Assembly (NCBI GenBank): GCA_900315345.1
Contig: OMYP01000001.1
Location: 44,525 to 108,524, forward strand
DNA: 64,000 nt
Direction of reading: 5' to 3'
Source: an uncultured Selenomonadales bacterium
GTDB lineage: Bacteria; Bacillota; Negativicutes; Acidaminococcales; Acidaminococcaceae
Shown: one piece after another, positions 9,204 to 17,240 of the stretch
Layout of the letters: each line of letters begins with the position of its first letter
How positions within the stretch are numbered: position 1 is the first letter of the stretch
Position numbers and translations under genes: made by a program
Notes under the pieces: model-generated
Databases searched by the model: none
The model's input: the letters and a program-made list of their open reading frames with translations, nothing else
Told to the model about the DNA's origin: nothing

Positions 9204-9458
9204 TTACTTTTTTCTGTTTTCAATCATTCCTTCTTGGATCAAAACGTCTATCACTTCCTTCAGCGCCTTACGTTGCAAAAAGTGACCATATTTTAATTTT
9301 GCATCATAAAAAGCGCTCTCTAATCTCATTTCTTCTTCGGATTCCTCTTCCTCTTCAATCCCAAGCCCTTTCCAAACTTCTTTTGCCGGTATTCCAACAA
9401 AATTGCCTGACTCGATTTCCTCATTCCGTCGATCCAGTTCTTCTTTTTCCGCCGCAAG
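9204..9458 (-). pseudogene. Truncated acidic protein fragment without a start codon
   Basis: The minus strand reads about 84 sense codons (LAAEKEELDRRNEEIESG, then FVGIPAKEVWKGLGIE, an acidic run EEEEESEEEM, and KEVIDVLIQEGMIENRKK) ending in TAA at 9204. An in-frame TGA lies just upstream and no plausible start exists. It looks like the C-terminal part of a small regulatory or antitoxin-like protein; the family is not identified. It abuts the ClpX-like fragment on the other strand. Confidence 0.45.
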
Positions 9459-9485
9459 GCCTCACCTGCAGAACAGGCCAGGTTG

Positions 9486-9815
9486 ATGATGAGCGACACC
9501 TATAACGACCTACATTTTACAGACGGCGCACTTCGGGCAATCGCTGCAAAAGCTGCAAGAGAAAACACTGGTGTCAGAGGTCTTAAGACCATCGTCGAAA
9601 AAATTACCGGTAATATATATTACGAATTCGCTGGCAATCCAAACCACACGATCACTATAACCATAGACACCGTACTCAAAAAAGCACCCCCGGAAGTGAC
9701 CGATTTTCCTGACGTACCTAAAATCCCAAACAGCGAGGCAAAATGGCCAAAGTGGATCGACAATTGGGAAGAAGATTTGCTAAACCTCCCCACCATAAAA
9801 TTCAAGCCGGAATGA
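9486..9815 (+). pseudogene. ClpX C-terminal-like fragment
   Basis: About 109 codons. The first 45 residues (LHFTDGALRAIAAKAAREN, TGVRGLKTIVEKI, YYEF) match the C-terminal small domain of ClpX-type AAA+ unfoldases. Nothing of the AAA+ core lies upstream and no good ribosome site is visible. The rest (DVPKIPNSEAKWPKWIDNW onward) is not ClpX-like. This is the only plus-strand gene-like item in the region. It is probably a transferred or decayed fragment; a small intact gene of unknown role is possible. Confidence 0.5.
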
Positions 9816-10043
9816 ACACATTAAAAAGAGAACAGTATACCACTAAACGCAGCAAAAGAATTACCTGGTCAGCGAAAGAGAATACCAGCAGATCTGGGAG
9901 TATCCTGATACAGGTTTTTTTATCCGCCGCGCCCTTTCAGAATCAAAAATCCATCGTTTCCATTAAGCCAATTGCGCTGTACTCCTGCCTACATAAAACT
10001 CTTCGTCCGGCCCAAGACCTGTTTATACTTCGGTATCATTGCC
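9816..10043. other. Intergenic debris with a possible short coding remnant
   Basis: No intact gene. On the plus strand about 35 codons after 9860 read NYLVSEREYQQIWEYPDTG and FFIRRALSESKIHRFH before a stop. The composition is gene-like, but no start or ribosome site exists. Probably another fragment. Confidence 0.3.
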
Positions 10044-10442
10044 TTACTTTGGCGCAGTTCCCATAGAAGACTCCCAGGCCATGAATTCATTTTTGTTCAG
10101 CTCCAGGGCAAAGTTCCAACCGTTATTTAGCTCGCACAGGAGAACATGCTTTTCCTCTCCGGATGTACTTCCGGCTAAAACAGCTCCCAGCACGCCGCCT
10201 AAAAGCCCACCTGCGTTAAATCCCGCCAGAGCGCCGGTCATGCGATGGTCAGAAGCAGCCAGTTTTTCCACCGTTACTTCTTCGTATTGCACAATGTGTT
10301 TTTTAATATCAAGCTTACGCACTGCAATCGTATCCCGATTATAATCGTAATACTCCACATCAAAACCGTTGTCGAAAAAATGCTGGGAAATTCCTGTTAC
10401 TTCAATATTCTGATCCTTTATACCGCCTAAATATTTCGCCAT
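10044..10442 (-). CDS. Hypothetical protein with glycine-rich hydrophobic segment
   Basis: About 132 residues from the ATG at 10442, preceded by AAAGGATG. A soluble N-terminal half (AKYLGGIKDQNIEVTGIS, QYEEVTVEKL) is followed by GALAGFNAGGLLGGVLGAVL, which resembles a glycine-zipper membrane segment, and a short C-terminal tail. No family recognised. It lies 44 bp downstream of the next hypothetical gene on the same strand, so the two probably form a pair. Confidence 0.6.
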   Translation of the reverse strand: MAKYLGGIKDQNIEVTGISQHFFDNGFDVEYYDYNRDTIAVRKLDIKKHIVQYEEVTVEKLAASDHRMTGALAGFNAGGLLGGVLGAVLAGSTSGEEKHVLLCELNNGWNFALELNKNEFMAWESSMGTAPK

Positions 10443-10486
10443 GATACATCCTTTCATTATCTATGACTAAATCCGGCCTTTCCTTC

Positions 10487-10885
10487 TCAGTACAACGGCG
10501 GCGAAATTTTCTCCGGCCGCAGTCCGGTATGCGGGCTTAGATAATATTCTATTGCAATATTCGGATTTGATTTACAAACCAGTTCAAGCAGTTCTTCCAC
10601 TTTTTCTTCCTGCTCAATCACCAGGACCACCGGTTTCTCCGCTCCGTATTCCACTCTGATTTTAAAAACAGGAATACCAATGCCGCAACAACCGTGGGGG
10701 CGATAGGCCGACGGCTGGCTCCGCATACTTCTTATCTGCGAAACCGGAAGATACTTGCCCTCAAAGTAAATCGCCTTTTCTGATACTTCATAACGCTCAA
10801 TCCGCTTACTGTGTTTACGGTCTTGTTTCACGTTTTCAATCTCGCTTCCAGGGACAATGCATTTCCATTCCAAAATACCAAACAT
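10487..10885 (-). CDS. Hypothetical protein (132 aa)
   Basis: The ATG follows GGAAGGG. The sequence alternates short strands (YEVSEKAIYFEGKYLPVSQI, FKIRVEYGAEKPVVLVIE) and a helix (QEEKVEELLELVCKS), a layout reminiscent of small PH-like domains, but I cannot assign it. HGCCGIG near residue 80 is Cys/Gly rich. Probably cotranscribed with the glycine-rich gene downstream. Function unknown. Confidence 0.6.
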   Translation of the reverse strand: MFGILEWKCIVPGSEIENVKQDRKHSKRIERYEVSEKAIYFEGKYLPVSQIRSMRSQPSAYRPHGCCGIGIPVFKIRVEYGAEKPVVLVIEQEEKVEELLELVCKSNPNIAIEYYLSPHTGLRPEKISPPLY

Positions 10886-11062
10886 GGTTTTTCCCTTCCT
10901 ATTCTGTCAGACCCGTATCATCGAAAACCAAAACCTCAATTCACTTTATGGTCACCCCGTATAGGCTTCATCAGCCGTATTAGTAAATTTCTTATCGTTA
11001 ACGTAATATTCATTCTTCTATTTGTTTGTTCGGTATCGCTTCCAGTAATATAATGCTCATTC

Positions 11063-11245
11063 CTATTCTGCCGGTATATCCGCCAACACCTTTGTCATAT
11101 GCAGATTTCCGATTCCCTGACGTAGCAACCTTCCCTTTTCATCAAGTATATCTACCGTCGCGGATCCCACAGTACGGCCCAGATGGCCTGCCTTGACAAC
11201 CGCTGTCGCCGTTTCTCCCGGCTTGATATTTCCAACCACATTTCC
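11063..11245 (-). pseudogene. PaaI-like hotdog thioesterase, C-terminal fragment
   Basis: About 60 residues (NIKPGETATAVVKAGHLGRT, ATVDILDEKGRLLRQGIGNL, HMTKVLADIPAE) correspond to the last strands of a PaaI-type acyl-CoA thioesterase. The helix and catalytic part that should precede them are absent. Upstream, the sequence switches into the start of a different gene (GNAT-like) in another frame, so this is a recombination scar. Confidence 0.65.
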
Positions 11246-11286
11246 TTGATGTCGCTCTCCCGATATTCTCTCACTTGAATATCCAT
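11236..11286 (-). pseudogene. GNAT acetyltransferase start fragment
   Basis: An ATG at 11286 with an AGAGGAAA/AAGGG ribosome site opens MDIQVREYRESDIKEMW, the usual beginning of a GNAT N-acetyltransferase. After 17 codons the similarity stops at the PaaI fragment. The start signal is intact but the gene body has gone. Confidence 0.5.
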
Positions 11287-11323
11287 ACCCTTGATTTCCT
11301 CTCAATCCTAGCTCGAATACGCC

Positions 11324-12433
11324 TTACATCTGTCGCTCCCAAAACGCCACGGCATGGTCGATCCATCCTTCTGCGACCGTTCCCTCCCCCAAGCCAAAGC
11401 CATGGGGCAATCCGGGGAACACGTCTATCTCGGCATCCGTGCCGTTCTCTCTGATGCGCTGGATACGCCGCTCCATGGTGCGCCAAGAAGCAATGCTGTC
11501 ACTCGTTCCCACGCAGTTATAGGTTGGAGGCTCGTTTCCGTAGACTTCGGAAAGCCCCGTGTACTCCATGATGACCGCCGCTCCCCGGGGATAGTCTTTC
11601 TCCCCGAAACGTTCCGTCCCGAAGGAGCCAAGCCATGCCGCCATGCGCGCCCCTGCTGATCCGCCCCAGAGGGAATAGCCTCTCACGTCCACCTCCAACT
11701 CCCGGCTATGCTCATGGATAAAAGCAATCGCCCGCGCCAAGTCCTCGCAGGCTTTTTCGGCATCAGGACGGTAGATCAGCGCAAAGGCATGATAGCCTCG
11801 TTTGGAAAGCTCTAAAGCATGGGGAAAACTGTCGTGCATGGCTCCCACATAGGAAAAGCCGCCACCTGCGGAAAGAACAGCAAATTTTGCTCCTGACTGA
11901 CCACGAAAGAAGAACAGTCCCGTATTTCTTTTCCACGGGTCAGCCTTCTTTTCCTCCTCGGTATAGATGTCAAAGAAAATCTTCCGTCCCGTTTCAGCCT
12001 CGGCTTTCAGGTAGTTGACGATCTCCACGGTTCGCATGGGGTTCACATAGCTGTACCAAACAAGAATGTCGCCCATGTCAGCCAAAGTCAGGTCACCGCT
12101 GATGTGCCGATCCACGGGAAAAATCAGATGTCCAAAACCTTGAAAGTCGCTGTCCTTTATGACATCCACCACTTTGGTGTTCTTGTTGAACGATTGTTCC
12201 TTTTCCATTTCCCCATCATCTCCTGCCTTCGCCTTCACGGTGAATGTATTTTCCTGCGACACCCACGGACGAGCTAGCGCGGGGGAAGGAGCATGATGCG
12301 ACTGCTTTGCCCCCGTTGGATGCCAGACGCAAGAAGATGGAAAATGCTCTCTCGCTCCGGCTGCAATCCCACAGGCAAAAAGCAGCGTGAGCAGAACGAT
12401 GGACGTTTTCTGCACCAAATCCCTCCTAGGCAT
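11324..12433 (-). CDS. Exported alpha/beta hydrolase
   Basis: 369 residues. The N-terminus (MPRRDLVQKT, then VLLTLLFACGIAAGA) is a signal peptide. A region of about 100 residues precedes the hydrolase domain, which shows AVLSAGGGFSYVGA (oxyanion region), the nucleophile elbow GGSAGARMAAW, and LPHGFGLGEG with the likely catalytic His, as in acetylxylan-esterase or feruloyl-esterase-like and kynurenine-formamidase-like hydrolases. GGAGG lies before the ATG. Its start overlaps the stop of a decayed frame upstream. It acts outside the cytoplasmic membrane; substrate unknown. GC content looks higher than that of neighbouring hypothetical genes, consistent with a separate origin. Confidence 0.75.
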   Translation of the reverse strand: MPRRDLVQKTSIVLLTLLFACGIAAGAREHFPSSCVWHPTGAKQSHHAPSPALARPWVSQENTFTVKAKAGDDGEMEKEQSFNKNTKVVDVIKDSDFQGFGHLIFPVDRHISGDLTLADMGDILVWYSYVNPMRTVEIVNYLKAEAETGRKIFFDIYTEEEKKADPWKRNTGLFFFRGQSGAKFAVLSAGGGFSYVGAMHDSFPHALELSKRGYHAFALIYRPDAEKACEDLARAIAFIHEHSRELEVDVRGYSLWGGSAGARMAAWLGSFGTERFGEKDYPRGAAVIMEYTGLSEVYGNEPPTYNCVGTSDSIASWRTMERRIQRIRENGTDAEIDVFPGLPHGFGLGEGTVAEGWIDHAVAFWERQM

Positions 12434-12640
12434 CCGATAACACCTCCTTGAGTTTTTCCCAATTCAGCACACCGATGGCCTGTCGGAGCTTGTCCTTTGC
12501 TTCGCAAACATTTGTCGCACCCTCCTTGATGTTTCCTCGCCTTACCGCGACTTGACCAAAGAACCGCCAAAGACCTCAGACATCTCCATGCTAAGCGCCT
12601 TGTCGATGGCATCATATCGTCCTTCTGAAAGCATTTGTGG
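12426..12640 (-). pseudogene. Decayed reading frame, frameshifted
   Basis: Two pieces in different frames follow each other on the minus strand: MLSEGRYDAIDKALSMEM with SEVFGGSLVKSR ending at a TAA at 12542-12544, then GNIKEGATNVCEAKDKL with RQAIGVLNWEKLKEVLSDA ending at 12426. They look like one small protein broken by a frameshift. No family recognised. It lies directly after a copy of the Sir2 upstream region. Confidence 0.4.
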
Positions 12641-12658
12641 GTATTGCGATAAGCATAG

Positions 12659-12724
12659 CAAAGCCCATGCATGCCTGTCACTCGCTTTTACTATTAATAC
12701 TGATAACATTATACCATAAAAACA
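12659..12724 (-). repeat. Left copy of the Sir2 promoter-region duplication
   Basis: About 66 bp, nearly identical to 19111-19177 (only a few differences). It carries the same extended -10 element (TATGGTATAAT on the minus strand, -10 at 12708-12713) and the same first codons ATGGGCTTTG. Here it leads into an unrelated decayed frame instead of Sir2. Confidence 0.8.
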
Positions 12725-12748
12725 ATTCTCACCTTAATACCGATTGTG

Positions 12749-13546
12749 TTATCCCAACGCTACGTCCAACGCCATCATCAATGAAAAACCTACTGCAAAC
12801 ATGATCGTCCCGATATTCGAATGTTTCCCCTGGCTCATTTCCGGAATGAGCTCTTCCACTACCACATACAGCATGGCACCCGCCGCAAAGCTCAGAAAAT
12901 ACGGAAGGAAGGGAATTACATAGCTGACCGCAAGAATAGTCATATACCCGCCAACCGGTTCTACAATGCCAGAGAGGACGCCATATAAAAATGCATTCCT
13001 TCCACTTACTCCTTCTGCCCTTAAAGGCAAGGAAATAATAGCGCCTTCCGGAAAATTCTGGATGGCAATACCCAAAGACAATGCCAATGCCGCCGCACCT
13101 GTAATACCTCCACATCCTTGCAATGAATCCGGGGAAAGAAGGCCGGCGTAAACTACCCCGACCGCCATCCCTTCCGGAATATTATGAAGCGTAACAGCCA
13201 GAACAAGCTTCGCAGTGCGGGATAACGAACTGTCAGGCCCTTCCGACTGGTTACTTTCCCTGTGGATGTGAGGGATGATGTGATCTAAGAACAGCAGAAA
13301 CAACACGCCTATCCAAAACCCTACAACCGCCGGTAGAAAGGAAAACTTGTCCAAATGGCCAGACTGTTCCATAGCCGGGATCAAGAGGCTCCAAACCGAG
13401 GCGGCCACCATTACACCCGCTGCAAATCCTGTAAAAGCCCGTTCAACTTTCCAATGCAGATTTCCGCGGACAAAAAACACGCATGCCGAACCCAGAGCCG
13501 TTCCAACAAACGGAAGCATAAGCCCCTGAAGTATTTCCGTTTCCAT
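12749..13546 (-). CDS. ZIP-family metal transporter
   Basis: 265 residues, about eight membrane segments, the normal size for bacterial ZIP (ZupT-like) carriers. The family motifs are visible: HNIPEGMAVGVVYAG in segment IV, QNFPEGAIISLPLRAEG in segment V with its metal-coordinating residues, and a His-containing loop HIIPHIHRE. ZIP proteins move Zn, Fe or Mn into the cytoplasm. AGGGAA lies before the ATG. The leader contains two hairpins (13592-13654), one with a GGTTAGC/GCTAACC core like DtxR-type metal-regulator sites, which fits metal control. The metal preferred cannot be told from sequence. Confidence 0.88.
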   Translation of the reverse strand: METEILQGLMLPFVGTALGSACVFFVRGNLHWKVERAFTGFAAGVMVAASVWSLLIPAMEQSGHLDKFSFLPAVVGFWIGVLFLLFLDHIIPHIHRESNQSEGPDSSLSRTAKLVLAVTLHNIPEGMAVGVVYAGLLSPDSLQGCGGITGAAALALSLGIAIQNFPEGAIISLPLRAEGVSGRNAFLYGVLSGIVEPVGGYMTILAVSYVIPFLPYFLSFAAGAMLYVVVEELIPEMSQGKHSNIGTIMFAVGFSLMMALDVALG

Positions 13547-13591
13547 AGTTTATTCCCTAAACAACCCCATAATGCCAAAGTCATCCGCTCG

Positions 13592-13654
13592 AAAGCCTTT
13601 AGTTAGCATTCGCTAACCAAAGGCTTTAAAAAAAGAGATTATCTCAAATCTCTT
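13592..13654 (-). promoter_or_regulatory. Two-hairpin leader of the ZIP gene, candidate metalloregulator site
   Basis: On the minus strand, an AAGAGATT/AATCTCTT hairpin (13633-13654) followed by a T run looks like an intrinsic terminator. Just after it, a 16-bp near-perfect inverted repeat (13592-13627) has the core GGTTAGC-GAAT-GCTAACT. The core resembles DtxR/IdeR/MntR-type operators, but the stem is long enough to be an RNA structure too. No gene between HU and ZIP needs the first terminator, so an attenuated leader is possible. Confidence 0.45.
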
Positions 13655-13739
13655 GGACAATAATACCATGCGATGTACCGCAAGTCAATAAATTACACCT
13701 GCCCCATACAATCCATTGCGCTGACCATAGTACGGCTTC

Positions 13740-13776
13740 TAAAAAGAATGCGCCCACCTTGTTGACAAGGCGGGCG
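13740..13776 (-). terminator. Terminator of the HU gene
   Basis: GCCCGCCTTG and CAAGGTGGGC pair around a short loop on the minus strand, followed by a T-rich tract, 13 bp after the HU stop codon. Confidence 0.85.
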
Positions 13777-13788
13777 TGTCATTAACTA

Positions 13789-14100
13789 TTATTTTTTCGC
13801 TTTTTTAGCGGCTTTCTTTTTGGGTTTTACATTGACTGCTTCTTTGAAAGCTTTGCCGGGTTTAAAAGCAGGAACGGTAGCAGCGGCAATTTTGATAGGC
13901 TTGCCGGTCTGCGGGTTCTTTCCGGTACGGGCTGCGCGTTCACGGGCTTCAAAGGTGCCAAAGCCGATCAGCTGTACCTTGCCTTTTGCGGCAACTGTAG
14001 CGATTGTAGCCCCGATCAGGCCTTTCAATACGGCTTCAACGTCTTTCTGGGACATTTCGGCAGCGGCAGCTGCTGCAGCAACGAGTTCTTTCTTGTTCAT
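13789..14100 (-). CDS. hup: HU-type nucleoid DNA-binding protein
   Basis: 103 residues from the ATG at 14100, eight bases after AAAGGAG (a second ATG at 14106 lies too close to that site). It begins NKKELVAAAAAAAEMSQKDV and contains the HU signature GFGTFEARERAARTGKNP, with the DNA-intercalating arm tip KNPQTG. HU dimers bend and compact DNA. A lysine/alanine tail KPKKKAAKKAKK extends about 12 residues past the usual 90-residue core and probably adds non-specific DNA contact. Single gene with its own terminator. Confidence 0.95.
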   Translation of the reverse strand: MNKKELVAAAAAAAEMSQKDVEAVLKGLIGATIATVAAKGKVQLIGFGTFEARERAARTGKNPQTGKPIKIAAATVPAFKPGKAFKEAVNVKPKKKAAKKAKK

Positions 14101-14256
14101 AATCATTACTCCTTTTCATAAAATTTTGTGAGAGTGCATGACTACTGGGTTCATGAATATCATATCAATGTTTATCGGCATTTGCAAGGATAAAGTTTCA
14201 TGTTTGGCGAGAAAAACAGGAATTGTCAATTTCTTTTCATAGATACAATTTCAATT

Positions 14257-14673
14257 TTACTCAACGTCGATTCTTTCAATCTTAAAAATGACTGGTCTTG
14301 TACCATCATTACAGCATGCAATCATAACACGATCATCATTTGTCCATCCATGCATTATTGCGCCACCCTGAAGTGCTGTGTAGATATATCTGCTAATTGC
14401 ATCCCAAGCTTCTGAACAAAACGGAACTCCCTCTACACCGCAATGCATTGTACCGGGCGACTGCAAACAACCTTCATCAGGTTCTCCTGATTTAATTAAA
14501 GTACCTGTGCCCATATGCCAGTAGTCATCCCGTTCATTATTTCGATAGAAGATAAATTCATCTCCTACATTAAAACATGGACATTTACCACTATCTGGCA
14601 CTGCACAATACTGCGCCTGCAATTCAGGAAATAATTTTTTATCAATAACTGTTACCTTGCATCTGTATTCCAT
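14257..14673 (-). CDS. TIGR04076 family protein
   Basis: About 138 residues from the ATG at 14673, eight bases after GGAGG. The sequence opens YRCKVTVIDKKLFPELQAQY, with later CPCFNVGDEFIF and AWDAISRYIYTALQGG, the pattern of the small TIGR04076 proteins of anaerobes. Function unknown; several conserved Cys and a His suggest metal or redox use, which is inference. Stand-alone gene. Confidence 0.75.
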   Translation of the reverse strand: MEYRCKVTVIDKKLFPELQAQYCAVPDSGKCPCFNVGDEFIFYRNNERDDYWHMGTGTLIKSGEPDEGCLQSPGTMHCGVEGVPFCSEAWDAISRYIYTALQGGAIMHGWTNDDRVMIACCNDGTRPVIFKIERIDVE

Positions 14674-14812
14674 TCTTATATCCTCCAATCATAAAATAAG
14701 AATTTACTATTTCGATAAATCCCGAGTTAGTGTCTTCCAAAAATACTGTTTCTCCATTCTTTATCCGTATCTATCCAATGTTGCGTGATACTTACCAAAA
14801 GATGTTTTAACT

Positions 14813-15496
14813 TTATGACAGCCACTTCAGTGCCCTACATGTCTCCATGATATTTTCATTATGCACCCGTGTAACATCAAATTTAGCCATACTGAACACG
14901 AACTGGATCGAAATCCCAATTCCCACCGTGGCAATGACCGTGCCGATCCCGATTTTTGCGCCTAATGCCCAGCCGGTCAGTAAAGCAGCGCCTTCCAGAA
15001 ATACACGGATAACGCCTACCGGTACCTGCGGGAAGCGTCGGCAGAGCGCCACCATCAAGGCGTCCCTGGGGCCGCAGCCAAATCCGGCATCCATGTAGTA
15101 ATACAATCCGACGCCGCACAAGAGCAGCCCCGCTATGATACAGGCCACACCTTCGGGCAGGGTTTGGAATAACGGCACCGCCTGGAATTGGTTGAAGATC
15201 ACTACAAAAGTGCCTATCAGGAGGGCATCCGCAACCATACCCCAGCCGATTTTTTCTTTCAACAGGATATCCAGCAAAAGGACTGCCAGCGCCACCACGT
15301 TATGCACCGTTCCGTAATCAATGCCGGTAAGATTGGCAAGCCCTATATCCAGCGCCCACCAGGAAGAAAGCCCTATGTTTGCCTGCACCATCAGGTATGC
15401 GCCTGCCGCGAAGAGAAACAGCCCGAAGACCAGTTCCATCGCCTTGACCGCGTATTCAGTTAATCGTGTTTTGGGGTAATAACTCTTATGTTCCAT
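14813..15496 (-). CDS. YczE/YitT-type membrane protein
   Basis: 227 residues with about five or six membrane segments. GLSSWWALDIGLANLTGIDYG, AGFGCGPRDALMVAL and VGVIRVFLEG are landmarks of the YczE/YyaS (DUF6198-like) membrane proteins. The role is unproven; relatives are sometimes linked to export or metabolite transport. GGAAACGG precedes the ATG. It follows the right-hand DUF1653 gene after a gap of about 100 bp. Confidence 0.75.
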   Translation of the reverse strand: MEHKSYYPKTRLTEYAVKAMELVFGLFLFAAGAYLMVQANIGLSSWWALDIGLANLTGIDYGTVHNVVALAVLLLDILLKEKIGWGMVADALLIGTFVVIFNQFQAVPLFQTLPEGVACIIAGLLLCGVGLYYYMDAGFGCGPRDALMVALCRRFPQVPVGVIRVFLEGAALLTGWALGAKIGIGTVIATVGIGISIQFVFSMAKFDVTRVHNENIMETCRALKWLS

Positions 15497-15597
15497 CCGT
15501 TTCCAGAAGCCCCGGCTTATTCCCTTCTGCCCTCATGTCACTTATCTATCCGGCATTTTCGCAAAATCTCGGTTCAGTCAGATTCGAGTATATTTTA

Positions 15598-15840
15598 TTA
15601 ATCCTGCAAATCCAGTTTTTCAAACCGCCATTTCTGCTGTACATCCGGATATTTTTCATGATCCACTTCGCTCATGAACATATCCAGCGGACGCACACAA
15701 TCTGAATAATCACCGTAAAGATGTTTATAAACCACATGGGGTTCACCAGTTTCCGAATGTGCAGCTATGGTAATAATCAGATAAAGCTTTCCCTTAAAAT
15801 GACGGTATACCTCATTTGGTTTTGGCAACGGTCTTTCCAT
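15598..15840 (-). CDS. DUF1653 protein, right copy
   Basis: 80 residues ([18 protein letters not shown] onward), nearly identical to the copy at 7377-7619. The ATG follows GGGGAAG. In both copies the stop codon is followed by a similar TATTTTATTAATCCTG-like stretch, so the duplicated segment includes some 3' flank. It sits 14 bp downstream of the nitroreductase gene, so the two probably share a transcript. Domain function unknown. Confidence 0.82.
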   Translation of the reverse strand: MERPLPKPNEVYRHFKGKLYLIITIAAHSETGEPHVVYKHLYGDYSDCVRPLDMFMSEVDHEKYPDVQQKWRFEKLDLQD

Positions 15841-15854
15841 TTATCTTCCCCGCT

Positions 15855-16367
15855 TTACATAAAACTTACAGTCTGTTCTATCGCTTTCCGATTTATATGG
15901 TTGGGAAGAGGTCCGGTGCCTTCCGCAGCATACCCGAGGTCCATTACCATCAGGACTTCTTCGTTCTCCGGAAGCTCAAGGACTGCAGCCATCTTCTCCG
16001 GGTCAAAAAAGTTGATCCAGCAGCTGTCCACCCCTTCGTCTGCCGCCGCAAGGATCATATGAGTTGCCACTATGGTCGCGTCCTCCACGCCGGAATCCCT
16101 TTTCCCGCCCGGATACGTGAACACGTTGTTCTTGTCATAGGCAACGACAAGGACGGTGGGTGCGCCGTACCGACACGGGGTAACTGCATCGACCTTGGCA
16201 AGCATCTCGTTGGCCTGCACCACATATATATGCTGTTCCTGCAGGTTTTTGGCGGTCGGGGCCAGTCTCCCCGCTTCCAGTATGGCTTTCAGCTTTTCCC
16301 CTTCCACCTGCCTGCCGCTGAATTTTTTGCAGGAATAGCGGTTCTTTACCACTTCTTTGAATTCCAT
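15855..16367 (-). CDS. Nitroreductase family protein
   Basis: 170 residues, short for the FMN-dependent nitroreductase family (usually 170-220). It starts EFKEVVKNRYSCKKFSGRQV, the typical first helix with the R-x-S-x-x-K/R FMN contact, followed by GRLAPTAKNLQEQHIYVV and a C-terminal DLGYAAEG. Members reduce quinones, flavins or nitro compounds with NAD(P)H in the cytoplasm. GGAGG lies before the ATG. Followed immediately by DUF1653. Confidence 0.88.
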   Translation of the reverse strand: MEFKEVVKNRYSCKKFSGRQVEGEKLKAILEAGRLAPTAKNLQEQHIYVVQANEMLAKVDAVTPCRYGAPTVLVVAYDKNNVFTYPGGKRDSGVEDATIVATHMILAAADEGVDSCWINFFDPEKMAAVLELPENEEVLMVMDLGYAAEGTGPLPNHINRKAIEQTVSFM

Positions 16368-16497
16368 TATTTTTACCTCCCACAGCTACAATATTTTATT
16401 TATATCACTATCATCAATGCTGTTTTTCCCCGGGCTCCTTCCGTTTCCCGGTTCAACTGATTTCTCCCTACATCCGGAAATAGCAACGCTATTTCTT

Positions 16498-17214
16498 TTA
16501 GTCCAATATTCTTCCATCTATGGATATCGTTACCACCTGCCATGGGATAAACTTTCCACTGGCACGGAGCGCATTTTCCGCAGCATACTGAAGCCCTCCG
16601 CAACACGGAACTTCCATACGGACGATTGTTACGCTTTTGATGTCGTTGTCACGGATAATCCCGGTCAGTTTTTCGGAATAATCTACGACGTCCAGTTTGG
16701 GACAGCCGATGATTGTAACTTTTCCCCGCATGAATTCCCTATGCATATTGGCATAGGCATATGCGGTACAGTCTGCCGCAACCAACAGTTTAGCCCCTTC
16801 AAAAAACGGTGCTTTAACAGGCACAAGTTTTATCTGGCACGGCCATTGATTCAATTGAGAAACCAAGCTGACATCTGCTTCAAGCCCTGTCTCCAACTTT
16901 TTTTGTCCAAGCCGGATCACGTTAGAACCAGGACATCCGCCAACGGGTTTCTTGCCAATGCCCTCTGCTTTCTCCCGCATTCTTTTGCTTTTTTCCACAG
17001 CGGCCTCATCATAGGCTGGTGCTTCCCGTTCCTCAAAAGATATAGCACCTGCAGGGCAATTTGGCAAGCAATCGCCCAACCCGTCACAGAAATGCTCACG
17101 CACAAGTTTTGCCTTTCCGCCAAGAATATCTATCGCCCCTTCATGACAGGCTTTTGCGCAGAGGCCACAGCCATTGCATTTTTCTTCATCTATGCGGATA
17201 ATTTTTCGAATCAT
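16498..17214 (-). CDS. 4Fe-4S ferredoxin-domain protein
   Basis: 238 residues. Two [4Fe-4S] motifs lie in the first 60 residues: CNGCGLCAKACHEGAIDI, a standard cluster motif, and CDGLGDCLPNCPAGAI, in which the first spacing is longer. After a linker with GGCPGS, a conserved C-terminal domain has LVAADCTAYAYANMHRE, TIIGCPKLD and EVPCCGGLQYA, all with conserved Cys. This is a family of cytoplasmic ferredoxin-like proteins common in anaerobes; the reaction is unknown. AAGGAGC precedes the ATG. It follows the Nudix gene by 26 bp and is probably cotranscribed. Confidence 0.85.
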   Translation of the reverse strand: MIRKIIRIDEEKCNGCGLCAKACHEGAIDILGGKAKLVREHFCDGLGDCLPNCPAGAISFEEREAPAYDEAAVEKSKRMREKAEGIGKKPVGGCPGSNVIRLGQKKLETGLEADVSLVSQLNQWPCQIKLVPVKAPFFEGAKLLVAADCTAYAYANMHREFMRGKVTIIGCPKLDVVDYSEKLTGIIRDNDIKSVTIVRMEVPCCGGLQYAAENALRASGKFIPWQVVTISIDGRILD

Positions 17215-17240
17215 GTCATCTGCTCCTTATGCCGGTTTCA

